Shown here piece by piece: positions 41,736-50,074 of a DNA stretch of 64,000 nucleotides. Below the pieces are notes generated by a model. It saw only the letters and a list, made by a program, of their open reading frames with translations, was not told the origin of the DNA and ran no database searches. The stretch's first letter is position 1; every line of letters begins with the position of its first letter. The translations under genes and the position numbers were made by a program. The stretch is taken from assembly GCF_013870525.1 (NCBI RefSeq), contig NZ_JACBXD010000009.1, forward strand, positions 62,001 to 126,000, given 5' to 3'. This DNA is from Amycolatopsis pittospori. GTDB taxonomy: Bacteria; Actinomycetota; Actinomycetes; Mycobacteriales; Pseudonocardiaceae.

Positions 41736-43014
41736 TGGGCCGCACCGTCTCCAGCACCAGGGGCGTGGCCGCAGGGGCCTCGGAGGCGACCGAGTAGGCG
41801 TCGGTGAGGGCGGCGAGGGCCGACGGGACGGCGTCAGGGGTGTCGGTGTGCAGCTCCAGCAGGGGCTGCCCGGCCTCGACCTCGTCGCCCGGCTTCGCCA
41901 GGCACAGCACGCCGGCCGCGGCCTGCACCGGATCCTCCTTGCGCGCCCGTCCGGCGCCGAGCCGCCAAGCGGCGACCCCGACCGAATACGCGTCCAGAGA
42001 AGCCAGCACGCCGTCCGAAGGCGCCTCGACGACGTGGACGTGCCGAGGCCGCGGCAACGCCGCCTCGGGGTCCCCGCCCTGTGCGGCGATCATCCGGCAC
42101 CAGGTCTCGTAGGCCCGTCCGGAAGCGAGCACCGCGGCCGGGTCCACATCGGACAGACCCGCCAGCGCCAGCATCTCCCGCGCCAAGGCCACGGTCAGCT
42201 CGACGACGTCGGCCGGGCCGCCGCCGCGCAGGACCTCGACCGACTCCGCGACCTCGATCGCGTTGCCGACGGCGTACCCGAGCGGCACGTTCATGTCCGT
42301 GATCAGCGCAGTCGTCGCGACGCCGTGCGCGGTCCCGATCTCCACCAGGGTCCGCGCGAGCTCCCGAGCCTGCGGCAGCGTCTTCATGAACGCGCCCGAA
42401 CCGGTCTTCACGTCCAGGACGAGCCCGGCCGAGCCTTCCGCGATCTTCTTGCTCATGATCGAGCTGGCGATCAGCGGGATCGACTCCACCGTCGAAGTCA
42501 CGTCCCGCAGCGCGTACAGCTTCTTGTCCGCGGGAGCCAGTCCCTCGGTGGCCGCGCAGACGACGGCGCCGACGTCGTCGAGCTGCCGGATGATCTCCGA
42601 CGTCGACAGCGCGGCACGCCAGCCCGGAATCGACTCCAGTTTGTCGAGCGTCCCGCCGGTGTGCCCGAGGCCGCGCCCGGACAGCTGCGGCACCGCCGCC
42701 CCGCAGGCCGCCACGAGCGGCGCCAGCGGAAGCGTGATCTTGTCGCCGACGCCGCCGGTCGAATGCTTGTCGATCGTCGGACGGCTGACCTTCAGGTCCA
42801 GCCGCTCCCCCGAGGAGATCATCGCGCCGGTCCAGCGCGAGATCTCGCCGGAGTCCATCCCCCGCAGGAAGATGGCCATCGCGAGGGCGGCCATCTGTTC
42901 CTCGGCGATGTCGCCGCGCGTGTACGCGTCGATGGTCCAGTCGATCTGCTCGTCGGTGAGCCGCCCGCCGTCACGCTTCGCGCGAATGATGTCGACGGCG
43001 GCGAAAGTGCTCAC
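41722..43014 (-). CDS. deoA: Thymidine/pyrimidine-nucleoside phosphorylase
   Basis: I chose GTG 43014, in a GTGA overlap with cdd; the frame extends upstream only as a cdd shadow. The 430 residues show KHSTGGVGDKITLPLAPLVA, the phosphate-binding region and family signature SGRGLGHTGGTLDKLESIPG, and DVKTGSGAFMK. It phosphorolyses thymidine, deoxyuridine or uridine. It is the distal gene of the nucleoside transporter-cdd operon. The last codons (TDRD then TAG) come from an intergenic repeat, so its C-terminus was probably reshaped by repeat insertion. Confidence 0.95.
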   Translation of the reverse strand: MSTFAAVDIIRAKRDGGRLTDEQIDWTIDAYTRGDIAEEQMAALAMAIFLRGMDSGEISRWTGAMISSGERLDLKVSRPTIDKHSTGGVGDKITLPLAPLVAACGAAVPQLSGRGLGHTGGTLDKLESIPGWRAALSTSEIIRQLDDVGAVVCAATEGLAPADKKLYALRDVTSTVESIPLIASSIMSKKIAEGSAGLVLDVKTGSGAFMKTLPQARELARTLVEIGTAHGVATTALITDMNVPLGYAVGNAIEVAESVEVLRGGGPADVVELTVALAREMLALAGLSDVDPAAVLASGRAYETWCRMIAAQGGDPEAALPRPRHVHVVEAPSDGVLASLDAYSVGVAAWRLGAGRARKEDPVQAAAGVLCLAKPGDEVEAGQPLLELHTDTPDAVPSALAALTDAYSVASEAPAATPLVLETVRPTDRD

Positions 43015-43409
43015 TTGTTCTCCGGCAGGTCGTCGGGGCCGAACGCGTCCGGCAGCACCGCGGACATCGGCAGGATGCCGCTGGGAGTGTCCACAAGGCA
43101 CTCCGCGCCGCCGTGCTCGAACAGGATCTGACGACAGCGACCGCACGGCATCAGCAGATCGCCGTCACCGCTGCGGCACGCGACGGCGACGAGTTTGCCG
43201 CCGCCGGTCAGCCGCAGCTGTCCCGCCATCGTGCATTCCGCGCACATTCCCAAGCCGTACGAAGCGTTTTCGACGTTGCAGCCGACGACGATCCGGCCGT
43301 CGTCCACGACACCGGCGACGCCGACGTGCAGGCCCGAGTAAGGCGCGTACGCCGACTTCGCCGCTTCAACGGCTTGCGCCCGAAGGGCTTCCCAGTCGTA
43401 TTCCGCCAT
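43011..43409 (-). CDS. cdd: Cytidine deaminase
   Basis: I chose ATG 43409 because GAGGTGAGG lies upstream and it is one base from the permease stop; GTG 43421 is less likely. The 132-residue tetrameric-type enzyme has CNVENASYGLGMCAE, with zinc Cys56 and catalytic Glu58, and PCGRCRQ with zinc Cys89 and Cys92. It deaminates cytidine and deoxycytidine imported by the transporter encoded upstream, feeding DeoA. Confidence 0.95.
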   Translation of the reverse strand: MAEYDWEALRAQAVEAAKSAYAPYSGLHVGVAGVVDDGRIVVGCNVENASYGLGMCAECTMAGQLRLTGGGKLVAVACRSGDGDLLMPCGRCRQILFEHGGAECLVDTPSGILPMSAVLPDAFGPDDLPENK

Positions 43410-43410
43410 G

Positions 43411-44682
43411 TCAGTCCTCACCTCGCCGGTAGAGGGCGCCGTCCGCCTTGGGCGGCCGCAGCCGCTGCGAAGCCACCGCCAGCACGATCAGCGTCACGAA
43501 GTGCGCGGTGTACGGGATGAGGTCGCTGGGCAGGTCGTCGTTGGTCCAGTAGATCGCGTACAGCAGGCCGGCGCCGACGACGCCGAGCGCGGAAGCGATC
43601 CACTGGCGGCGGAACAGCTGCACGGCCACGATCACGGCCAGCAGGATCACCGCGCCGTACAGCAGCGCGAGCACCGCGGTGCCGCCACCGGCGAGCTGGA
43701 GACCGTCCGCGTACCCGAACAGCGCCGCGCCGCCGAGCAGGCCGCCCGGCCGCCAGTTTCCGAAGATCATCGCCGCGAGGCCGATGTAACCGCGGTTGTT
43801 GGTCTGGTTCTCCAGGTAGTCCGCGCCACCGGCGAGCAGCACGAGCGACGCGCCACCCATTCCGGCGAGCCCACCGGAGATGATCATGGCGACGTACTTG
43901 TGCAGGTAGACGTTCACCCCGAGGGACTCCGCCGCGACCGGGTTCTCACCGCAGGACCGCAACCGGAGGCCGAAACGCGTGCGCCACAACACGAGGTAGC
44001 TGATCGGGACCAGCGCGATCGCGATCATCGTGAGCGGCGCGACCTCGGTGACCAGTCCATTGAGGACACCGGCGAGGTCGGAGATGAAGACGCGCTGCAT
44101 CTTCTCCAGATCCGAGAGCCAGTCCGAGAGGAACGTCGCCGAATAGGTGTCGAACTTCGGCACCGGCGGCGACTGGCGCGGGTTCCCCGAAAGGGGGGTG
44201 AACACCAGGTTCGCCAGATACTTCGCGACACCGAGACCGAGCAGGTTGATCGCCACACCGGAGACGATGTGGTTGACGTTGAAGGTCACCGTCGCGACGG
44301 CGTGCAGCAGGCCGCCGAGGGCGCCGAACACGACCGCCGCGAGCAGCCCGGCCCAGACACCGCCGTAGAACGCGCCCCACGCGGCACCCCAGGTGCCGAG
44401 GATCATCATGCCTTCGAGACCGATGTTGATCACGCCCGCGCGTTCGGCCCAGAGACCGCCGAGGGCGCACAGCAGGATCGGCAGCGCCAGCCGCAACGCG
44501 GTGTGCGCGGTGTTCGTCGAGGTCAGCGTGTTGACGCCGGTGGCGTACGACGCGATCGCCAGCACACCGACCGCCAGCAGTCCCCAGATGGCGCCCTTGG
44601 CCCATCCCGGAATGCGGCGCTTCTGCCGCTTCACCGGCATGGTCGTCCCGCCCGCGTTGGACGAAAGAACATCCGTGCTCAC
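43411..44682 (-). CDS. Nucleoside ABC transporter permease 2 (BmpE/NupQ type)
   Basis: GTG 44682 overlaps the stop of permease 1 (GTGA), giving 423 residues. Around ten membrane helices include the conserved AERAGVINIGLEGMMILGTW and ESLGVNVYLHKYVAMIISGG blocks of the branched-chain-type permeases used by BMP nucleoside importers. It is longer than usual, through a loop (LSGNPRQSPPVPKFDTYSAT) and a C-terminal extension. It works with permease 1, the double ATPase and the BMP lipoprotein. Confidence 0.93.
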   Translation of the reverse strand: MSTDVLSSNAGGTTMPVKRQKRRIPGWAKGAIWGLLAVGVLAIASYATGVNTLTSTNTAHTALRLALPILLCALGGLWAERAGVINIGLEGMMILGTWGAAWGAFYGGVWAGLLAAVVFGALGGLLHAVATVTFNVNHIVSGVAINLLGLGVAKYLANLVFTPLSGNPRQSPPVPKFDTYSATFLSDWLSDLEKMQRVFISDLAGVLNGLVTEVAPLTMIAIALVPISYLVLWRTRFGLRLRSCGENPVAAESLGVNVYLHKYVAMIISGGLAGMGGASLVLLAGGADYLENQTNNRGYIGLAAMIFGNWRPGGLLGGAALFGYADGLQLAGGGTAVLALLYGAVILLAVIVAVQLFRRQWIASALGVVGAGLLYAIYWTNDDLPSDLIPYTAHFVTLIVLAVASQRLRPPKADGALYRRGED

Positions 44683-45767
44683 ACCGCACCTCCCTCGGAA
44701 ACGCTGGAACCCTTACCCGCCAGCGCGCGACCGACGCGTCGCTGTTCGGCGGCCAGGTCCGCGCGGCGCACGATCTCGTACGCGATGACGACCGACAGCA
44801 CGATCACGCCCTGCATGATGACTGCGATCTCCTTGGACACGTTGATCTGCTCCAGCGACACCGCGGACCGGTCGAGGAACGCCCACAGCAGGGCGCCCAG
44901 CGCGATCCCGGCCGGATGGTTGCGGCCGAGCAGGGCGACCGCGATGCCGGTGAAGCCGTACATCTGGGTCGAAGTGATGCCGTAGGTGAAGTCGCGGCCG
45001 AGCAGTTCCGGCATCGCGATCAGACCGGCGACACCACCGGAAAGCAGCATCGCGATCAGCGTCATCTTCTTGGCGTTCACGCCGCCCGCGGCGGCCGCCG
45101 TCGTCGATTCACCACTGGCCTTCAGCTCGAAACCGAAGCGGGTCCGGTTGAGCATGAACCAGTAGGCGGCGCCGATCAGGATCGCGATGATCACGAACCC
45201 GAACAGTTCGCCGGAGCCGATCGGGATACCCGGGATCCGGCCGGAGGCGGCGATCTCGCGGGTGGCGATGTTGTTGCCGGTCTGCACGCCGAACTGGTCG
45301 GCGTTGACCAGGAACGCCACGATGCCGCCGACGATCGCGTTCAGCATGATCGTCGAGATGACCTCGGAAACGCCGCGGGTCACCTTCAGCACCGCCGGGA
45401 CCGCGGCGTAGAGCATGCCGCTCAGCACCGCGACGACGAGGATCGCCAGCGTGTGGATCACCGGCGGCAGCTGCAGCGCCCCGCCGATGATGGCGGTGAC
45501 GATGGCGGCGAACCGGTACTGGCCCTCGACACCGATGTTGAAGAGGTTCATCTGGAAGCCGATGGCCACCGCGAGACCGGACAGGTAGTACACCGTCGCG
45601 AGGTTGACCGTGTCGACCGCGGTCGAGCCCTTGAACAGCTGCCCGAGCATGGTGCCGTACGCCTCGAGCGGGTTCGCGCCCGAGATGATCAGCGCGATGG
45701 CCGTCAGGATGACGGCGAAAACGATCGCGAGCAGAGGCGGCAGCAGCCTCGTACGCCAGGAACTCAC
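44679..45767 (-). CDS. Nucleoside ABC transporter permease 1 (BmpD/NupP type)
   Basis: GTG 45767 overlaps the ATPase stop (GTGA), giving 362 residues. About eight to ten helices are visible, with the hallmark FQMNLFNIGVEGQYRFAAIV, VSEVISTIMLNAIVGGI and RTRFGFELKASGES. The three-way chain of GTGA overlaps with its neighbours indicates tightly coupled synthesis of the membrane complex. Confidence 0.93.
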   Translation of the reverse strand: MSSWRTRLLPPLLAIVFAVILTAIALIISGANPLEAYGTMLGQLFKGSTAVDTVNLATVYYLSGLAVAIGFQMNLFNIGVEGQYRFAAIVTAIIGGALQLPPVIHTLAILVVAVLSGMLYAAVPAVLKVTRGVSEVISTIMLNAIVGGIVAFLVNADQFGVQTGNNIATREIAASGRIPGIPIGSGELFGFVIIAILIGAAYWFMLNRTRFGFELKASGESTTAAAAGGVNAKKMTLIAMLLSGGVAGLIAMPELLGRDFTYGITSTQMYGFTGIAVALLGRNHPAGIALGALLWAFLDRSAVSLEQINVSKEIAVIMQGVIVLSVVIAYEIVRRADLAAEQRRVGRALAGKGSSVSEGGAV

Positions 45768-47344
45768 GACACACCTTCTTCTTCGGAGTCTTCGGAAGCA
45801 CCCGTCATCGCGGAGCCCAGTTCCTGCGGGGTCACGGTCGCGGGGTCGGCCTCGCCGACCAGCCGTCCGCGGAGCATGACCTGGATGGTGTCGGAAAGCC
45901 CGATCAGCTCGTCGAGGTCGGCCGAAACCAGCAGTACGGCCAGCCCGGCCGCCCGTGCCTGGCGGATCTGTTCCCAGATCAACGCCTGCGCGCCGACGTC
46001 GACACCGCGCGTCGGATGCGACGCGATCAGCAGCACCGGGTTCCCGGAAAGCTCGCGGCCGACGATCAGCTTCTGCTGGTTACCACCCGAAAGCGCCGCG
46101 GCCGGGACGTCGATCCCCGGCGTGCGGACGTCGTACTGCTCGACGATGCGGCGGGTGTCCTCACGCGCGCCGGCGATGTCGAGCAGCTGGCCCTTGGCGA
46201 CCGGTTCCCGCGTCTGGTAGCCGAGGATCCGATTGACCCACAACGGCTGGGTGAGCAGGAGACTGTGCCGTGTGCGGTCTTCGGCGATGTAGCCGATGCC
46301 GGCCTCGCGGCGGGAGAGCGTCCCCAGTTTGTGCAGTTCGATGGTCTTGCCGTCGGTGTCGACGAGTTCGATCCGGCCACCGCCCTTGCGCATGCCCATG
46401 ATCGTCTCGACGAGTTCGGTCTGACCGTTGCCCTCGACGCCGGCGATGCCGAGCACCTCACCCGCGTGCACGGTGAAGGAGATGTGGTCGAGGACGTTCC
46501 GCTCGGAACCCTCGACGCTCAGGCAGACGTCGTCCAGGCGCAGGACGTCCCGATCGGTGACGGTGGACTCGCGGGTCTCGGGGCTGGGCAGTTCCGAACC
46601 GACCATCATCTCGGCCAGCTGGTGCGAGGTGATCTTCTTCGGATCGGCCGTGCCGACCGTGGTGCCGCGGCGGATCACGGTGACCGTGTCGGCGATCGCG
46701 CGCACCTCGTCGAGTTTGTGGGAGATGAAGAGGAAGGTGAAGCCTTCCGCCTGCATCCCGCGGACGGTCTCGAACAGCGCGTCGACCTCCTGCGGGACGA
46801 GCACCGCGGTGGGCTCGTCGAGGATGATGATCCGCGCGCCGCGGTAGAGGACCTTGACGATCTCCACGCGCTGGCGATCGGCGACGCCGAGCTCTTCGAG
46901 CAGCACGTCCGGGCGGGCGTTCAGGCCGACCTGTTCGGCGAATTTCGCCAGCTTCGCCCGGGCCGCGCGGCCGATGCCGTGCAGTTTCTCGGCGCCGAGG
47001 AAGACGTTCTCCCCGACGGTGAGGTTGTCGGCGAGCATGAAGTGCTGGTGCACCATCCCGATACCGGTCTTGATGGCGTCCTGCGGGTTGCGCAGTTTCA
47101 CCACTTCGCCGTTGATCGCGATGCTGCCCTCGTCCGGCTGCTGCATGCCGTAGAGGATCTTCATCAGGGTCGATTTGCCCGCGCCGTTCTCGCCACAAAC
47201 GGCGTGCACCTCGCCCTTGGTGACGGTGAGGTTGACGTCGGAGTTGGCCACCACACCCGGGAATCGTTTCGTGATCCCGGTCAGCTGCACGGCCGGTTCA
47301 CCCCGGTCGGGGGCGTCGGTGACCTCGGCCTGGGGAGCGCTCAT
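45764..47344 (-). CDS. Nucleoside ABC transporter ATP-binding protein (two ABC domains)
   Basis: The start is ATG 47344, giving 526 residues. Domain 1 has Walker A GENGAGKST and Walker B IIILDEPTA with a degenerate signature (LGVADRQRVEI). Domain 2 has an altered Walker A (GVEGNGQTE) but a canonical LSGGNQQK signature. This reciprocal degeneracy is normal for RbsA/NupO-like proteins, leaving one consensus site per pair. It powers import through the two permeases. Confidence 0.94.
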   Translation of the reverse strand: MSAPQAEVTDAPDRGEPAVQLTGITKRFPGVVANSDVNLTVTKGEVHAVCGENGAGKSTLMKILYGMQQPDEGSIAINGEVVKLRNPQDAIKTGIGMVHQHFMLADNLTVGENVFLGAEKLHGIGRAARAKLAKFAEQVGLNARPDVLLEELGVADRQRVEIVKVLYRGARIIILDEPTAVLVPQEVDALFETVRGMQAEGFTFLFISHKLDEVRAIADTVTVIRRGTTVGTADPKKITSHQLAEMMVGSELPSPETRESTVTDRDVLRLDDVCLSVEGSERNVLDHISFTVHAGEVLGIAGVEGNGQTELVETIMGMRKGGGRIELVDTDGKTIELHKLGTLSRREAGIGYIAEDRTRHSLLLTQPLWVNRILGYQTREPVAKGQLLDIAGAREDTRRIVEQYDVRTPGIDVPAAALSGGNQQKLIVGRELSGNPVLLIASHPTRGVDVGAQALIWEQIRQARAAGLAVLLVSADLDELIGLSDTIQVMLRGRLVGEADPATVTPQELGSAMTGASEDSEEEGVS

Positions 47345-47428
47345 GAAAAGCCATCCAGTTCTGGAAGAGAAACAGGTGGGGGCTCGGAAGGGTGGTTCAC
47401 CCTCCCGAGCCCCGCTGCAAGGAAAACC

Positions 47429-48574
47429 TTACTTCTGCGGCTTGTCCGACACGGTGATCGCCCCGGAGACGATCTGCGCCTTGTAGCCGTCGAGGACGTC
47501 CTTGATGTCGTCGATCTTGCCACCGGAGGTGGCGTAGCCGACGCCGTCGACCTTGAGGTCGAAGCGCTTCGGCAGCGACGTCAGGTCACCCTTGGCCAGA
47601 GCGCGGAGGTAGTCGAACACCGCCACGTCGACGCGCTTGAGCATCGAGGTGATGATGACGTCCTTCGACGCCTCGACCGTCTTCTGGTTGTACTGGTCGG
47701 AGTCGACGCCGATGGCGAGCGCGTTGCCCGTCTTCGCGGCCTCGAAAACGCCCTTACCGGAGGCGCCGGCGGCGTGGTAGACCACGTCCGCGCCCTTGGA
47801 GATCTGCGCCGCGGCCTTCACGTTGCCCTTCGCCGGGTCCTGGAACCCGGAGAAGTCACCGGCCGGGGTGAGGTACTCGTCCTCGATGACGGCCTTGGAC
47901 GAAGCGGCCTTCACACCCTGCAGGAAGCCGGCCTCGAACTTCTGGATCAGCGGCGTGTTCACGCCACCGACGAAGCCCACGTGGCACTTCTTCGACTTGT
48001 AGGCGGCGGCGACACCGGCCAGGAACGAACCCTGCTCTTCGGCGAAGACCAGCGGGGTGACGTTCGGGGCCTTGACGGAGTCGTCGTCGACGATCGCGAA
48101 CTGGATGTTCGGGTACTTCGGCGCGATGGCGCCGACGGCCTTGGCGTAGGCGAAGCCGACCGCGATGATCGGGCTGAAGCCCTGCGAGGCGAGCTGGTCG
48201 AGACGCTGCGACTTCGCGGCCTCGTCCTCGGACGTCGCCGCGGTGCTCTCGCTGACGGCGGTGACGCCGAGTTCGGCCTTGGCCTTGTCGGTACCGGCGG
48301 CGGCGGAGTCGTTGAACGACGCGTCGCCACGACCGCCGACGTCGAAGGCCAGTGCGACCTTGAGCTTGCTGCCGTCGACCTTCTCGGTCTGGGCGGTGCT
48401 GCTCGAGGCGGCGGCCGCGGCGGGCGGCTTCGGCGCCGTCACGCAGCTGGCGGACTGGTCCCCAGTGCTCGCGTTGTTGTTATTCCCCGCACCAGAATCC
48501 TTCGCGCACCCGGCCAGTACGAGTGCACCGGCCATGGTGACGGCGGCCAGCGCGGTTCCACGCATGCGACGCAA
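47429..48574 (-). CDS. BMP-family nucleoside-binding lipoprotein
   Basis: I chose TTG 48574 because GGAG lies seven bases upstream; ATG 48565 is the alternative. The 381 residues carry a lipoprotein signal (AVTMAGALVLAGC, Cys23) and a low-complexity spacer. The BMP fold follows (ALAFDVGGRGDASFNDSAAA, VGFAYAKAVGAIA, FAEEQGSFLAGVAAA, HVGFVGGV, VVYHAAGASGKGVFEA). It captures purine or pyrimidine nucleosides outside the cell. It is the first gene of the operon, after a 7-bp-stem leader hairpin (48621-48640). Confidence 0.94.
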   Translation of the reverse strand: MRRMRGTALAAVTMAGALVLAGCAKDSGAGNNNNASTGDQSASCVTAPKPPAAAAASSSTAQTEKVDGSKLKVALAFDVGGRGDASFNDSAAAGTDKAKAELGVTAVSESTAATSEDEAAKSQRLDQLASQGFSPIIAVGFAYAKAVGAIAPKYPNIQFAIVDDDSVKAPNVTPLVFAEEQGSFLAGVAAAYKSKKCHVGFVGGVNTPLIQKFEAGFLQGVKAASSKAVIEDEYLTPAGDFSGFQDPAKGNVKAAAQISKGADVVYHAAGASGKGVFEAAKTGNALAIGVDSDQYNQKTVEASKDVIITSMLKRVDVAVFDYLRALAKGDLTSLPKRFDLKVDGVGYATSGGKIDDIKDVLDGYKAQIVSGAITVSDKPQK

Positions 48575-49188
48575 CGTGTGTCTCCCTCCCCGCTGATCCA
48601 GCGGATGGTCCGAAGAAACGACCCGGCGACACTGCCGGGTTCGACCGAGAGACGGTACCTAACGGCCGCTTGGCAGCCATAGGAAAGGCACGCTACGTAA
48701 CACAAACGTTTACTCATGAGTCGTAAGCGCGACGAATGGAGTACTGACGGTGATCACAACGGAGTAATCGCGTGCCGCAGACGGCCCCTCGACCGACTGA
48801 CGGTCCGGCGATCATTACGCACCGTTCAGGGTGCCGGAGCGGGTGACCTGCGACGGTCGCCCAAGATCAGTCTCGACGTCGCGAGGGTCACCACTCTCGG
48901 TGATCGCCTCCGCGATCGACACCCCCATCGAGCGTCCACAGTGGACGAACTGGTGAGTTAGGGGTCCGCGTCACTCGATCGTGCGACTGCCCCGATGTCT
49001 GGTCCATCACACAGACGAACCCGGAGGTGAGCCCACCGTGAGGTGCGGGTCTAGCATCCTTTTATCCACGCTCGATGACCATGATTTCGGCACCGTCGCC
49101 GGAGCCGTCCCCAGGTGGGCGACCCGGCGGCAGGCGCGGAAACCAGCGGTCAGCGGGCCCAAGCCATGACGTTGGAGGCCGTTCACCG
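48575..49188. other. Divergent promoter region of the nucleoside transporter and sdh operons
   Basis: No convincing gene lies in these 614 bp. The left part is the transporter leader, with a small hairpin (ACCCGGC/GCCGGGT, 48621-48640). Short open frames at 48716-48961 and 48981-49169 have no recognisable product. The latter has GGAGGTGA before GTG 49038 and could be a 43-codon leader of sdhC, but evidence is thin. Confidence 0.5.
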
Positions 49189-49632
49189 ATGTCCACCACG
49201 GCTAGCACCGCCACCGAGGCGGCCGCGAGCGATCGGGCGGGTGCCTCACGCCGGCAAGGGACGTTCTACCGGGGCGACCCCGGTATGTGGTCCTGGGTGC
49301 TGCACCGCATCACCGGCGTGCTGACATTCTTCTTCCTCTTCGTGCACGTGCTCGACACCGCGCTCGTGCGTGTGTCGCCCGACACGTACAACGAAGTCAT
49401 CGAGACCTACAAGACCCCGCTGGTCAACCTCCTCGAGGTCGGCCTCGTCGGCGCCGTGCTGTTCCACGCGCTCAACGGCATCCGGGTCATGCTGGTCGAC
49501 TTCTGGGAGAAGGGACCGAAGTTCCAGAAGCCGATGCTCTGGACGATCCTGGCCATCTGGGTCGTGGTGATGATTCCCGGTGCCTTCTTCATGATGAAGC
49601 GCACCGTCGAGGTTATGTTCGGGGGGCACTGA
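49189..49632 (+). CDS. sdhC: Succinate dehydrogenase cytochrome b556 subunit
   Basis: I chose ATG 49189, with GGAGG about 12 bases upstream; an in-frame ATG at 49075 gives an implausible leader. The 147 residues include three membrane helices. SWVLHRITGVLTFFFLFVHV carries the quinone/haem region and LFHALNGIRVMLVD the haem-ligand His. It anchors the complex and helps reduce menaquinone. It shares one base with sdhD (TGATG). Confidence 0.93.
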   Translation: MSTTASTATEAAASDRAGASRRQGTFYRGDPGMWSWVLHRITGVLTFFFLFVHVLDTALVRVSPDTYNEVIETYKTPLVNLLEVGLVGAVLFHALNGIRVMLVDFWEKGPKFQKPMLWTILAIWVVVMIPGAFFMMKRTVEVMFGGH

Positions 49633-50045
49633 TGTCTGAACTCGCACTCGAGCGCCCGCGCGCACCGAAGCGCGCCGCCGCCCGCCGCAGCAACTTCGAG
49701 CTCTACAGCTGGCTGTTCATGCGCATCTCGGGCCTCGCCCTGATCGTGCTGGTGCTCGGCCACCTGTTCATCATGAACATCCTCGACGGCGGCGTGCACC
49801 GCATCAACTGGGGCTTCGTCGCCGGCCGCTGGGCTTCGCCGTTCTGGCAGTTCTGGGACCTGTCGATGCTGTGGCTCGCCGAGATCCACGGCGGCAACGG
49901 GCTGCGCACGATCATCGACGACTACGCCCGCAAGGACAGCACCCGGTTCTGGCTGAAGATCGTGCTCTACGTCTCGATGGTGCTGATCCTCGCCGTCGGC
50001 ACGATGGTGATCTTCACCTTCGATCCCGGTATCTCGGCCAACTGA
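49632..50045 (+). CDS. sdhD: Succinate dehydrogenase membrane anchor subunit
   Basis: The start is ATG 49632, overlapping the sdhC stop, giving 137 residues. Three helices are visible: FMRISGLALIVLVLGHLFIM, FWDLSMLWLAEIHGGNGLRT with a conserved His, and a final VLYVSMVLILAVGTMVIF. It completes the quinone site and the haem pocket with SdhC. Confidence 0.93.
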   Translation: MSELALERPRAPKRAAARRSNFELYSWLFMRISGLALIVLVLGHLFIMNILDGGVHRINWGFVAGRWASPFWQFWDLSMLWLAEIHGGNGLRTIIDDYARKDSTRFWLKIVLYVSMVLILAVGTMVIFTFDPGISAN

Positions 50046-50074
50046 CGCCCACCACAGGTAAGCGGAGCATTCCT

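Noticed and set aside
48716..48961. 81-codon open frame divergent from the nucleoside transporter operon
   Set aside because: No ribosome site at its start, arginine-rich composition typical of random GC-rich frames, and no recognisable domain.
49062..49070. Third DnaA box (TTATCCACG) before sdhC
   Set aside because: Eight of nine matches and single; expected now and then by chance.
49038..49169. 43-codon leader peptide before sdhC
   Set aside because: GTG with GGAGGTGA upstream is suggestive, but there is no conserved motif or stem-loop attenuator. Left as a note in the intergenic entry.
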